Below, in pieces: positions 33,828 to 42,408 of a stretch of 64,000 bases of DNA. This DNA is from CAJJDF01 sp965657945. GTDB lineage: Bacteria; Bacteroidota; Bacteroidia; Flavobacteriales_D; CAJJDF01. The translations under genes and the position numbers were made by a program. The notes under the pieces are model-generated. The model made no database searches. It saw only the letters and a program-made list of their open reading frames with translations, and was not told the DNA's origin. Each line of letters opens with the position of its first letter. Within the stretch, counting starts at the first letter, position 1. The stretch spans positions 214,477 through 278,476 of the forward strand of contig CBFHPW010000001.1 of assembly GCA_965657945.1 (NCBI GenBank). Reading direction: 5' to 3'.

Positions 33828-35027
33828 ATGTCACAGATATATGATTACGCAGTAGTAGGTGGAGGAATAGTTGGGCTTTCCACAGCTTATAAACTCACCC
33901 TTAAATTTCCTCAATCAAAAATTTTAGTGGTAGAGAAAGAAAATGAGCTATCTCAGCACCAAACCGGGAATAATTCTGGGGTAATTCACTCCGGATTGTA
34001 CTATACACCAGGATCTCTCAAAGCGGAAAATTGCAGAGAAGGAAGGCATGAGCTTGTAGCTTTCGCAAAGAAATACAATGTTCCACATGATGTATGCGGG
34101 AAAGTAATTGTTGCCACAGATGAAAAGGAATTGCCTTTCATGAATAAAATTTACCAAAATGGTATTGCGAATAGAACTGAAGGGATTAGTAAAATAACAG
34201 CCGATGAAGTTAAACAAATAGAGCCTTTTGTTGAGTCAATTGGCGGCATTCATGTGGCTTGTACAGGTATTATTGATTACCGTGCAACCGTTTATAAATT
34301 GGCTGATTTGATCAAACAACACACTGTTCCTGCAGAAATAAAATTGGGAGAAGAAGTGAAAGAGGTAGTAAAAGGAGATCTATCGGAACTAGTGACAAAC
34401 AAAGGAAGGTACAAGGCAAAAAGATTGATATTTTGTGGAGGTCTTCAAGCAGATAGGCTGGCGAAAAAAGATGGGGTAGATTTGAAAGAAAAAGTAGTTC
34501 CGTTTAGAGGAGATTATTATGAACTTACTGAGCAAGCTAAGCATAAAGTAAAGCATCTTATTTATCCAGTCCCTAATCCAGATTTTCCTTTTTTGGGGGT
34601 TCATTTTACCAGAATGACTGATGGAGAAATAGAATGCGGACCCAATGCCGTATTTTCTTTTAAAAGAGAGGGATATAACAGAACATCTTTTAGTTTAAAA
34701 GATACAGCAGATGCACTGAGCTATTCGGGAACTTGGAAACTTCTTACTGAAAACACCAAATATGCCTGGATGGAATATAGAAGAGCGTTTTCTAAAAAAT
34801 TATTTTTGGAAACCTTGCAAAGAATGATTCCGAGCCTCGAAATGGATGATTTGAAAAAAGGACGAAGTGGGGTAAGAGCCCAACTGTTAGGAGTAAATGG
34901 AGAAACTCGAGACGATTTTAGAATAGAATACAGTGGTAACAGTATTCATGTTCTCAATGCTCCATCTCCTGCGGCCACTGCTGGTTTGGCTATCGGTCAG
35001 AAGATTGTGGATATGATTAAAGATTAA
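33828..35027 (+). CDS. lhgO: L-2-hydroxyglutarate oxidase
   Basis: About 399 residues from the ATG at 33828. A DAO-type FAD enzyme: dinucleotide-binding start DYAVVGGGIVGLSTAYKL, then SQHQTGNNSGVIHSGLYY, a segment conserved in LhgO, and a C-terminal FAD-binding part (GVRAQLLGVNG, LNAPSPAATAGLAIG). It oxidises L-2-hydroxyglutarate, a by-product of malate dehydrogenase or lysine catabolism, to 2-oxoglutarate and passes electrons to the membrane quinone pool. An upstream TTG would add eight residues but lies inside the promoter. Single-gene unit. Confidence 0.92.
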   Translation: MSQIYDYAVVGGGIVGLSTAYKLTLKFPQSKILVVEKENELSQHQTGNNSGVIHSGLYYTPGSLKAENCREGRHELVAFAKKYNVPHDVCGKVIVATDEKELPFMNKIYQNGIANRTEGISKITADEVKQIEPFVESIGGIHVACTGIIDYRATVYKLADLIKQHTVPAEIKLGEEVKEVVKGDLSELVTNKGRYKAKRLIFCGGLQADRLAKKDGVDLKEKVVPFRGDYYELTEQAKHKVKHLIYPVPNPDFPFLGVHFTRMTDGEIECGPNAVFSFKREGYNRTSFSLKDTADALSYSGTWKLLTENTKYAWMEYRRAFSKKLFLETLQRMIPSLEMDDLKKGRSGVRAQLLGVNGETRDDFRIEYSGNSIHVLNAPSPAATAGLAIGQKIVDMIKD

Positions 35028-35075
35028 GTTTTATCAACACTCAACAGATAAAAAATAAATTCTTCCCAAAAAAAA

Positions 35076-35105
35076 ATGCCCTTGACTTGTCAAGGGCATT
35101 TTTTG
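35076..35105. terminator. Bidirectional terminator between lhgO and ndk
   Basis: ATGCCCTTGAC and GTCAAGGGCAT make a perfect 11-pair stem with a TT loop, flanked by A-run and T-run. Confidence 0.92.
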
Positions 35106-35124
35106 TAATATGTGAAACGGTTTC

Positions 35125-35544
35125 TTAGAACATTTCGTTTGCCGTAAAGTGAAAGTTAGCTTCAATTTGAGCATTTTCATCGCTGTCACTACCATGACAA
35201 GCATTTTTTGCTTTTGATTCAGCGTAGGCTTTTCTGATAGTCCCTTCAGCAGCTTCAGCTGGATCAGTTGATCCTATCAAAGTTCTAAAATCTGCTACCG
35301 CATTGTCTTTTTCCAATACTGCCGCAACGATTGGTCCTTCGCTCATGTAATCAACCAATTCACCGTAAAAAGGTCTTTCTTTGTGAACTGCGTAGAATTC
35401 TCCAGCTTCTTCTTTCGAAAGTTGCTTCAATTTCATTGCTTTAATTTTAAATCCTGCCTCAATTATCATATCGATAATTTTTCCAGTTGTCCCGTTTGCT
35501 ACTGCTTCGGGCTTAATCATTGTAAATGTGATGTTGTTTGCCAT
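35125..35544 (-). CDS. ndk: Nucleoside diphosphate kinase
   Basis: A 139-residue kinase that balances NTP and dNTP pools. The phosphorylated histidine is His117 in NACHGSDSDENA; the N-terminal TFTMIKPEAVANG and the IGSTDPAEAAEGTIR segment are also diagnostic. Complete and of normal length. Own promoter, shared terminator with lhgO. Confidence 0.96.
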   Translation of the reverse strand: MANNITFTMIKPEAVANGTTGKIIDMIIEAGFKIKAMKLKQLSKEEAGEFYAVHKERPFYGELVDYMSEGPIVAAVLEKDNAVADFRTLIGSTDPAEAAEGTIRKAYAESKAKNACHGSDSDENAQIEANFHFTANEMF

Positions 35545-35562
35545 TTTCTGTTAAATTTTGGG

Positions 35563-35570
35563 CAAAATTA
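35563..35570 (-). promoter_or_regulatory. -7 promoter element for ndk
   Basis: On the minus strand TAATTTTG matches TAnnTTTG, 18 bases before the ATG. Confidence 0.5.
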
Positions 35571-35767
35571 ATCATTCTTTTAGGATTTAAAAGTATATCA
35601 CTTGTTTTATCTTCAATTCCCTTGCTTTTTAATGAATTACTGCCCGTTATTTTCGTCCCTAATTCTCTTTTTTTTGAGTTTTCAAGATTGAAGTATTCAT
35701 TTCTCTGTTCTTGGAATGAAATATGTAAAGGTTTTTCAAGTTAATTTTGAATTCAATCTATTTTATC

Positions 35768-36706
35768 ATGAAAAAACTACTTGTATTTATATTATTTGGT
35801 TTGTTGGTGAGTTTTCAGTCTAAGGCACAAGACAGAAAAGTTGATGTGCTAGAGGTACTCTACAACCAAAAGAATTATCGCTCTATATTGCGTAAAACAA
35901 CCAAAATGATTGATAAAAGAGGGTATGAAGACAATGAGTTGGTGCATTTATTTAAAGCTGTTGCTTTGGCAAAATTGTCTCAGGATGTACGTTATACCAA
36001 TTCTCATTCGGGTGTTTTAGTCGAATCGGTGGTTGCTTATCAAAATTATTATGAATTGGATAAGCAGCTAAAATTTCAGCAAGAGTCTTCGTGCTTGTTG
36101 GAAGACCTCCGAATAATTTACTCAAAAAATATGGTGATCAAAATGAATAATGAGGCTTATGCTTATTTACAAAATCAAGAAACAAAAGTTCCAGTTATTC
36201 AAAGAAAGAAAGTAGTTGTGGTAAAGAACCAACCTAGAAAAAAAGTAAAGTACAATACTGATTTTAAGGCTTCTGCAGTAGATACGGTTTGCGAGGAGTT
36301 GTCTATGGAAGAAGTGGATAAAATGATCAATTATGCCAAGAAGTTCATTGGAGTTCCTTATGTATTTGGCGGTACCGGGGATGGAGGATTCGATTGTTCT
36401 GGATACACTCAATATGTATTAGGAAAGTATGGTACCAAATTACCCAGAAACGCAAGATCGCAAAAAGAGTTTACCCAACAAATAAAAATTAAAGAAGCTC
36501 AAAAAGGAGATTTAGTCTTTTTTTCACGAAATAAAAGCAAGAATAACATCACGCATGTAGGAATTGTAATTTCTGACCCAGGTGAAGAAATCATGATGAT
36601 TCATGCCAGTTCAAGTCAAGGAATAATGATTACCAATGTGAGTACGAATACATATTGGTTACCCAAATTGGTAGCGGTAGGAAGACCCAAAAAAGAAGAG
36701 TCATGA
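35768..36706 (+). CDS. NlpC/P60 (C40) cell-wall peptidase
   Basis: About 312 residues from the ATG at 35768, which begins directly with a signal peptide (LLVFILFGLLVSFQSKA). An upstream ATG at 35747 would add seven residues and is less likely. Residues ~25-135 are helical (TPR-like), followed by a basic linker. The NlpC/P60 domain (~185-312) has the catalytic Cys210 in GGFDCSGYTQYV, His263 in THVGIVIS and His279 in MIHASSSQG. It should cleave peptidoglycan stem peptides in the periplasm. Its stop overlaps the maf start (ATGA). Confidence 0.92.
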   Translation: MKKLLVFILFGLLVSFQSKAQDRKVDVLEVLYNQKNYRSILRKTTKMIDKRGYEDNELVHLFKAVALAKLSQDVRYTNSHSGVLVESVVAYQNYYELDKQLKFQQESSCLLEDLRIIYSKNMVIKMNNEAYAYLQNQETKVPVIQRKKVVVVKNQPRKKVKYNTDFKASAVDTVCEELSMEEVDKMINYAKKFIGVPYVFGGTGDGGFDCSGYTQYVLGKYGTKLPRNARSQKEFTQQIKIKEAQKGDLVFFSRNKSKNNITHVGIVISDPGEEIMMIHASSSQGIMITNVSTNTYWLPKLVAVGRPKKEES

Positions 36707-37272
36707 AGAAAAATTATAGAATAATTCTTGGCTCTAAATCCCCCAGGAGAAAAGAATTGTTGGAGGGGTTAGGATTAGATTTTGTGATTAAAACAAAAGA
36801 AATAGAGGAGTTATTTCCGCCTAACTTGTACAAAGAAGAAATCCCAATGTATTTATCCAATTTGAAAGCTAGTGCATTTGAAAAAGATATATTGCCAAAT
36901 GATTTGGTCATTACTTCCGATACAATTGTTTGGCACAACAATGAGCAGTTAGGGAAGCCAAAAAACAGAGTTCAGTCAATAGATATGCTGACAAGTTTAT
37001 CAGGAAAAGAACACAAAGTGATTACAGCAGTTACTCTAAAGACTCAAGAAAAAACACATACTTTTTATGAGACAACGAAAGTGTTTTTTAAAGAGTTAAC
37101 TTTGGAAGAAATCGAGTTTTATATCGATCATTATGAACCTTACGACAAAGCTGGTTCTTATGGGATTCAGGAATGGATAGGTTTTGTAGGTATTTATAAA
37201 ATTGAAGGCGATTATTTTAATGTAGTAGGTTTGCCATTGAACAGATTAAACAAAGAATTAAGTTGTTTTTAA
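36703..37272 (+). CDS. maf: Maf-family nucleotide pyrophosphatase
   Basis: About 189 residues from the ATG at 36703, four bases inside the peptidase gene. The Maf fold is recognisable by IILGSKSPRRKELLEGLGL, SDTIVWHNNEQLGKP, the LSGKEHKVITAV motif and DKAGSYGIQEW near the C-terminus. Maf proteins hydrolyse modified or canonical NTPs (such as dTTP/UTP or methylated bases) and limit their misincorporation. A more upstream start would overlap the peptidase gene by about 50 bases and is not needed. Confidence 0.94.
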   Translation: MKKNYRIILGSKSPRRKELLEGLGLDFVIKTKEIEELFPPNLYKEEIPMYLSNLKASAFEKDILPNDLVITSDTIVWHNNEQLGKPKNRVQSIDMLTSLSGKEHKVITAVTLKTQEKTHTFYETTKVFFKELTLEEIEFYIDHYEPYDKAGSYGIQEWIGFVGIYKIEGDYFNVVGLPLNRLNKELSCF

Positions 37273-37304
37273 AGATTAGACCTACATAGTTTTAGCATTT
37301 TTAA

Positions 37305-37796
37305 TCAATTTATATACCAATCGTAATGGCTCAATGTGGCAGAAACAAAATAAGAACCCATGGAGGTTGTTCCAGTCCATTTGTGTTTTTTCTTCCTGAA
37401 TAATTCTTCATCCGAATGGGAGTCAATGATATTCCTCAAGTTCAAGAAACCTTTTTTTACCCAATATTTTGATTCTTCTAAACTCGAATCCTGATAACTT
37501 TCCCATATCCATTTATTCAAATCCGGTGTTGTTTTCTATGTGAAGCCCATAGCTGGCATTATTGGTTTTTCACCTTTCATGCCAATGGTGTACCATTCCC
37601 TCATCAATAAGTGCCAATGATGCAGGTGACAAAGAACATCTCTTATGTTTCTATTCATTGTTCCTTTAGGAAATTCATTTTCCTGTTCTGAAAACGATTC
37701 GATGAAATCAAAAAGTTTTTCAAAATTAATAGTTCCCTGATGGAGTAATTCTTCATTAGTTTTTGGTCGAGGCACAATAAGAAAATTTATACTCAA
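37305..37796 (-). pseudogene. ClbS/DfsB-family four-helix protein interrupted by an amber stop
   Basis: One continuous minus-strand frame of 164 codons broken only by TAG at 37536-37538. The first part (86 residues: VPRPKTNEELLHQGTINFEK, then NIRDVLCHLHHWHLLMREW) and the second (LNKWIWESYQ, then SDEELFRKKKHKWTGTTSMG and LSHYDWYIN) together match a full-length ClbS/DfsB (DUF1706) protein. The stop falls in GFT-stop-KTTPDLN, where relatives usually have tryptophan, so a single TGG-to-TAG change explains it. Family members include the colibactin self-protection protein ClbS; most are uncharacterised. Either a recent nonsense mutation or a sequence error. Confidence 0.8.
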
Positions 37797-37869
37797 ATTT
37801 ATAAAACTTGAATATGCACATCGAATAATTAATGCAGTTTTTTTTATGATTTTTTACTCCAATTTTATT

Positions 37870-37877
37870 TAAGTTTG
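37870..37877 (+). promoter_or_regulatory. -7 promoter element for the aminotransferase gene
   Basis: TAAGTTTG matches TAnnTTTG, 22 bases before the ATG at 37900. Confidence 0.5.
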
Positions 37878-37899
37878 TAGCTACTAAAAATATAGTTTT

Positions 37900-39087
37900 A
37901 TGCCACAAATATCTGACAAAGCGATTCAAATGCCTGAATCACCAATTCGTAAATTAGTTCCATTTGCCGAAGGAGCTAAAAAAAGAGGAGTAAACGTATT
38001 TCATCTTAATATTGGCCAGCCCGATATTAGGACTCCTGAAGTGGTAATAGAAAAGATTAAAAATATGGATAGGACTGTAATAGAATACAGTCATTCTGCT
38101 GGTTATGAATCATACAGAAACAAACTGGCTGCGTCTTATACTAAGAATGGAATTCCTGTAAGACCAGAGCATATCATGATAACAACGGGTGGTTCTGAAG
38201 CGCTCTTGTTTGGGATGCAAGTTTGCCTTAATCCAGGAGATGAGGTGATTATCCCTGAGCCATTTTATGCAAATTACAATGGATTCGCTACTTCTAGCGG
38301 TGTGAATGTAAAACCAATTACGGCACGAATTGAGGATGGGTTTGCTCTTCCTCCTGCACAAGATTTTGAGAAATTAATCACTGATAAAACTAAAGCAATT
38401 GTGATTTGTAATCCTGCAAACCCCACAGGATACGTATATTCCAGAGAAGAACTAGAGGTACTTAGAGATTTGGTAAAAAAATATGATTTATTCTTATTTG
38501 CCGATGAAGTGTATAGAGAGTTTTGTTATGGTTCAACTCCATTTTCGGTATTAAACCTGGAGGGAATCGAAGAAAACGTAATCATGATTGATTCGGTATC
38601 GAAACGTTACAGTATGTGCGGGGCAAGAATTGGAGCAATCGTATCCAAAAACGCGAGTTTAATCTCGAATGCTCTTAAATTTGGTCAGGCAAGATTGAGT
38701 CCCCCAACTTTAGGCCAAATAGCAGGGGAAGCCGCTTTAGACACACCTCAATCTTATTTTGATGAGGTTCAGGTTGAGTACCAAAAAAGAAGAGATATTG
38801 TGGTTGAAAGATTGAACCAGATAGAAGGTGTAATCTGTCCAAAACCCAAAGGTGCCTTTTATGCCATTGCTCAGTTACCTGTGGATAATGCAGAGAAATT
38901 TTGCCAATGGTTACTCGAAGAGTTTTCTCACGAAGGAAGCACAGTGATGTTCGCGCCAGCAGCAGGATTTTACTCGACACCTGGTATGGGAGAAAAAGAG
39001 ATTAGAATTGCCTACGTTTTGAACGAAACAGATTTGAATAAAGCAATGGACTGTTTAGAATATGCATTGAAAGAATACAATAATTAG
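37900..39087 (+). CDS. Class I/II PLP-dependent aminotransferase (aspartate aminotransferase type)
   Basis: A 395-residue fold-type I aminotransferase. Visible features: substrate loop NIGQPDIRTPEVV, the PLP-phosphate segment TTGGSEALLFGMQ, CNPANPTGYVYSREEL, FADEVYREFCYG, and the PLP-binding lysine in DSVSKRYSMCGARIG. The sequence type is that of AspB-like enzymes, so aspartate or a related amino acid is a likely substrate; specificity is not proven. Single-gene unit with promoter and terminator. Confidence 0.9.
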   Translation: MPQISDKAIQMPESPIRKLVPFAEGAKKRGVNVFHLNIGQPDIRTPEVVIEKIKNMDRTVIEYSHSAGYESYRNKLAASYTKNGIPVRPEHIMITTGGSEALLFGMQVCLNPGDEVIIPEPFYANYNGFATSSGVNVKPITARIEDGFALPPAQDFEKLITDKTKAIVICNPANPTGYVYSREELEVLRDLVKKYDLFLFADEVYREFCYGSTPFSVLNLEGIEENVIMIDSVSKRYSMCGARIGAIVSKNASLISNALKFGQARLSPPTLGQIAGEAALDTPQSYFDEVQVEYQKRRDIVVERLNQIEGVICPKPKGAFYAIAQLPVDNAEKFCQWLLEEFSHEGSTVMFAPAAGFYSTPGMGEKEIRIAYVLNETDLNKAMDCLEYALKEYNN

Positions 39088-39110
39088 TCGGAAACTATAA
39101 AAAAGAAAGA

Positions 39111-39143
39111 AGTCGGAATTGTTATTATTCCGGCTTTTTTTTT
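39111..39143 (+). terminator. Rho-independent terminator after the aminotransferase gene
   Basis: GTCGGAAT and ATTCCGGC pair over eight positions (one G-U), followed by ten T. Confidence 0.8.
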
Positions 39144-39206
39144 GTCCTACAACAAGGTTTTGTAAGCAATATAGAATGAAGGCGTTAATGAAACAAAACA
39201 AACAAC

Positions 39207-39476
39207 ATGATAGAGAAATTAGTCACCTTTTTTTAAAGACCAGCTGCCCAAACTAAATTAGAAACTCCAGATGGAATTTGCCCAAACTGTTGGGGAAAGC
39301 AAGAGTACGATAATGTGATTAGAGAATTGTACCAAGATCATCAGATTGATGTAAATAATGGTCAGACCAATCATAATTTTATAAAAAAGGTAGTGGTGAA
39401 TAAAGTTGAAGGAATTCGACTCAAAAAGGGAAACAATGGATTGGTTTGTAATTCTTGCAAGTTAGTTCAATCCTAA
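39207..39476 (+). pseudogene. Small double-CxxC (zinc-ribbon-like) protein with an in-frame stop at codon 10
   Basis: An 89-codon frame from the ATG at 39207 to TAA at 39474-39476, interrupted by TAA at 39234-39236 after MIEKLVTFF. After that stop the frame is clean and clearly protein-coding: GICPNCWGKQEYDN, HQIDVNNGQTNHNF, VEGIRLKKGN and CNSCKLVQS. The two CxxC pairs (Cys codons at 39279 and 39288, and near the C-terminus) suggest a zinc ribbon; I recall similar small CPNCWG.QEY proteins in flavobacteria. No canonical start exists between the stop and the first CxxC. Probably inactivated by one substitution, or a sequence error. Confidence 0.65.
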
Positions 39477-39488
39477 ATTGATGTCGAG

Positions 39489-40253
39489 TTACATTTTCCA
39501 TTGATTTAATCTGCCAATGGTATGGTGAGCAGTCATATCAAATTGAACGGGAACAACAGAAACAAACCCGTTTTTTAAAGCAGCCATATCTGTATCGTCA
39601 GCTTCTTCTTGATCTTTAAATTTGCCGGTTAGCCAGTAATATTTTTTACCCAAAGGGTCTTTTCTTTCATCGAATCTATCTTCCCAGAAAGCCATGGCTT
39701 GTCTGCATACCTTTATCCCTTTTAATTCTCTCAAAGGAAGCTTAGGAATATTAACGTTAAGACAAACATTATTTGGAAAATCCGAATTCAAAGCTTTGTG
39801 AATGATTTTTCGTGCGAAATGCTGAGTAGGCCCAAAATCAGCTTCATGAGAAAAATCATCCAAAGAAAACCCAATAGACGGAATATTTTCCATAGATCCC
39901 TCAACGGCAGCAGACATGGTCCCAGAATAAATAACATTGGTAGCCGCATTGGATCCGTGGTTAATTCCAGAAACAATTAAGTCGGGCTTTTTCTTTAAAA
40001 GTTGAAATATGCCGACTTTAACACAGTCTACTGGTGTTCCAGAGCAAGTGTAAGCTTCAGTTTTGCCAAATACTTGGCTTCTGTCAATCCGTATGGGGTT
40101 ATTTACTGTAATGGCGTGTCCCATTCCAGATTGGGGACTGTCTGGTGCTATCACGATTACTTTTCCTAATTCTGAGGCTACTTCTACCAAGGCTTTTAAT
40201 CCTGGAGCAGTAATGCCGTCATCATTGGTTACTAAAATAAAGGGTTTGCTCAT
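39489..40253 (-). CDS. surE: 5'/3'-nucleotidase SurE
   Basis: A 254-residue metal-dependent survival phosphatase that dephosphorylates nucleoside monophosphates. SurE motifs are all present: LVTNDDGITAPGLKAL (metal-binding Asp-Asp), APDSPQSGMGHAIT, CSGTPVDCVKVG and SGINHGSNAATNVIYSGTM. Normal length. Convergent with the small CxxC gene and divergent from the MuiA-like gene. Confidence 0.96.
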   Translation of the reverse strand: MSKPFILVTNDDGITAPGLKALVEVASELGKVIVIAPDSPQSGMGHAITVNNPIRIDRSQVFGKTEAYTCSGTPVDCVKVGIFQLLKKKPDLIVSGINHGSNAATNVIYSGTMSAAVEGSMENIPSIGFSLDDFSHEADFGPTQHFARKIIHKALNSDFPNNVCLNVNIPKLPLRELKGIKVCRQAMAFWEDRFDERKDPLGKKYYWLTGKFKDQEEADDTDMAALKNGFVSVVPVQFDMTAHHTIGRLNQWKM

Positions 40254-40349
40254 GTTGTATACTATTTTGACACGAATTTCGTTGTTGGTTTTTAGCGAAT
40301 AGATGCTATCTTTACTTTCATAAAATTGATAAAAAAAATAAATACCACA

Positions 40350-41951
40350 ATGAAGATTTCAATAAAGTTATCCTTAATTCTTTTTCTCATCGTTTCAAGT
40401 TTCTCTTTCGGACAAATTAATGTTGTTTCTGAAGTGAAGGAGGCGACTGTATTTTCAAATCAAGCTCAGTTGACTAGAGAGCAGGCTGTAAGGTTGGAGA
40501 AAGGAACAAACAAATTGAAATTTATTGGGATGGAGAACAGCATTTTAAGTCCAACTATTCAGGTTTCAGGTTCGGGAGGAATTACTGTTTTGTCAAATTC
40601 CGTGAATAGTGAAAACCTTGAAAAATCATTGCAACCCGCACAAATAATTTCAATCCTCGATGAAATTGAGGAATTGAAGAGGAAGGAAGAGTTAACAAGA
40701 AAGCAGGCTCAAAACTTAGAGCATGAGAAAAATGCCATTCTTTACAATAAAAGCGCAAATGGCACGAACAGTGGTTTCAACTTGGATAACATGTTAGATT
40801 TAGTAGAGTTTTACCGCAATAATCTGAATAAATTGGATTCTCTTATCTACGTAAAAAATAAATTGGTATCACAATTTAGAGAGGAGCGCGGAGAGTTAAA
40901 TAATGAGTTAAGTAAATTGGGTTACAAAACTAGAGGAAATGTCATGAATATTGAAGTGATTTCTGAAAAAGTCCAAACGGTTTCAATCAAGTTAGAATAT
41001 GTCGTTCAAAACATAGGTTGGACTCCGTTTTATGAAATAAAAACTCAAGGGATAGGTGATAAAGTTACTGCCATTTGTAAAGCTAAAATTTATCAAAACT
41101 CTTCGATTGACTGGAAAAATGTAGCCCTTACATTGTCCACAACGAGTCCTTCAAATGTAGGCGTGTTGCCAACTGTTCATCCTTGGGTACTTAGGTTTCA
41201 GAATCAAAGAAGAGACAGGTTGAAAGGTTTTGCTGTGAGCCAATCTAATACAGCCTATTCTCCCGCAGCAGAAATGGAGGTAGGTGCCAATGGGAGCTAT
41301 GACTCAAAATCCATGTCTAGTTATGCGAGTGCAACTGAGAGCATGGTGAGTAGAGAGTTTTCTATTTCTGTACCTTATTCAATTAGTGGAAGAAATGGAA
41401 AGGCTGCGGTTGATATTGAGGAGTTTGTGATGGATGCCAATTACTTGTATTACTCTGCTCCAAAATACAATTGTAACGTATTTTTGATTGCGAATATTCA
41501 GGAATGGGAGAAATATAATTTCTTACCAGGCTCCGCCAATTTGTTTTTAGAAGGGACTTTTGTGGGAACTACTTTTATAAATCCAAACGCTACAGAAGAT
41601 ACAATGAGTCTTATTCTTGGAATAGATAAGAGCATAGTAATCGAACGTAAAAAAATTAAAGATTTTAGCAGAAATGCAATGTTAGGAGGAAAGAAGAGGG
41701 TAGATATGGGGATTCAAATTACTGTTAAGAATAAAAAAAGCTTGGATATTGATTTGATGCTAGAAGACCAAGTTCCTATTTCAAGCGATGAAAATATTGA
41801 GATAAATATAAAGGAAATCTCGGGAGCCAAAAGAGAGGAAGATACAGGGAAGTTAACTTGGAGAGAATCGATTACGAAAGGAGAGACTAAAGTCTATAAA
41901 ATAAAATATGAAGTGAAATATCCAAAAAGTAAACCTTTGTCTAATTTTTAA
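40350..41951 (+). CDS. MuiA-family (DUF4139) exported protein
   Basis: About 533 residues from the ATG at 40350; an upstream TTG at 40326 is unlikely because the signal peptide (LSLILFLIVSSFSFG) starts at once after 40350. An N-terminal DUF4140-type domain (EATVFSNQAQLTREQAV) precedes a coiled coil (residues ~95-180) and the DUF4139 domain (VQNIGWTPFYEIKT, LTLSTTSPSNVGVLP). Such proteins are called mucoidy inhibitor A after a Streptomyces/Proteobacteria name; their biochemical role is unclear. A one-mismatch -7 box (TATCTTTA, 40307-40314) precedes it. The HsdR-N gene follows after 10 bases. Confidence 0.85.
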   Translation: MKISIKLSLILFLIVSSFSFGQINVVSEVKEATVFSNQAQLTREQAVRLEKGTNKLKFIGMENSILSPTIQVSGSGGITVLSNSVNSENLEKSLQPAQIISILDEIEELKRKEELTRKQAQNLEHEKNAILYNKSANGTNSGFNLDNMLDLVEFYRNNLNKLDSLIYVKNKLVSQFREERGELNNELSKLGYKTRGNVMNIEVISEKVQTVSIKLEYVVQNIGWTPFYEIKTQGIGDKVTAICKAKIYQNSSIDWKNVALTLSTTSPSNVGVLPTVHPWVLRFQNQRRDRLKGFAVSQSNTAYSPAAEMEVGANGSYDSKSMSSYASATESMVSREFSISVPYSISGRNGKAAVDIEEFVMDANYLYYSAPKYNCNVFLIANIQEWEKYNFLPGSANLFLEGTFVGTTFINPNATEDTMSLILGIDKSIVIERKKIKDFSRNAMLGGKKRVDMGIQITVKNKKSLDIDLMLEDQVPISSDENIEINIKEISGAKREEDTGKLTWRESITKGETKVYKIKYEVKYPKSKPLSNF

Positions 41952-41961
41952 ATTTTTTTAA

Positions 41962-42408
41962 TTGAAATTTATTGAACTGAATTTGCCTCCATTTGATGCT
42001 CAGCTCTCAAAGTCTGAGAATAGAACTTTCATATATGACGTAATCAGGAAGAAAAATGTTGTTCTTACTCCGGAGGAATGGGTGAGGCAGCATTTTGTTC
42101 ATTTTCTTATTAATTACCATGGATATTCCAAGAACTACATTAAAATTGAGAAACAAATTAAAGTAAATGATAGAGTTAAAAGATTCGATGCCCTTGTTTA
42201 TGACAAAGAGGCAAAACCCTTGGTGTTAATCGAATGCAAAGCTCCCGAAGTAGAAATTTCTCAATCTACTTTTTCTCAAATTGCAACTTACAATATGACG
42301 TTGCGTGTACCTTATTTAATAGTAACCAATGGCCTAACTCATTTTATATGTAAAATTGATTTTGACTCTAACTCCTACGAGTATCTTAAAGAAATTCCGA
42401 AACTCTGA
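41962..42408 (+). CDS. Stand-alone HsdR N-terminal nuclease-domain protein
   Basis: A 148-residue protein equal to the N-terminal nuclease domain of type I restriction subunit HsdR, without helicase. The PD-(D/E)xK core is visible: Asp76 in RFDALVYD and Glu91-x-Lys93 in LVLIECKAPEV, followed by a QIATYNMTL motif-like helix and a strand PYLIVTNG. It starts at TTG (41962), ten bases after the MuiA stop; there is no ATG that keeps the conserved ELNLPPFD start. Homologues are common in Bacteroidota, in my recollection often near DNA polymerase III delta, so a repair or replication role is more likely than restriction. No hsdM or hsdS is nearby. Confidence 0.85.
   Translation: MKFIELNLPPFDAQLSKSENRTFIYDVIRKKNVVLTPEEWVRQHFVHFLINYHGYSKNYIKIEKQIKVNDRVKRFDALVYDKEAKPLVLIECKAPEVEISQSTFSQIATYNMTLRVPYLIVTNGLTHFICKIDFDSNSYEYLKEIPKL

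Noticed and set aside
37305..39476. Stop-codon reassignment (TAG or TAA as sense)
   Set aside because: Many complete genes in the window end properly at TAA and TAG, so two isolated internal stops are better explained by mutation or error.
41962..42408. Type I restriction system remnant
   Set aside because: Only the nuclease domain is present, intact and of the stand-alone length seen in other Bacteroidota, with no hsdM/hsdS or mobile element nearby.
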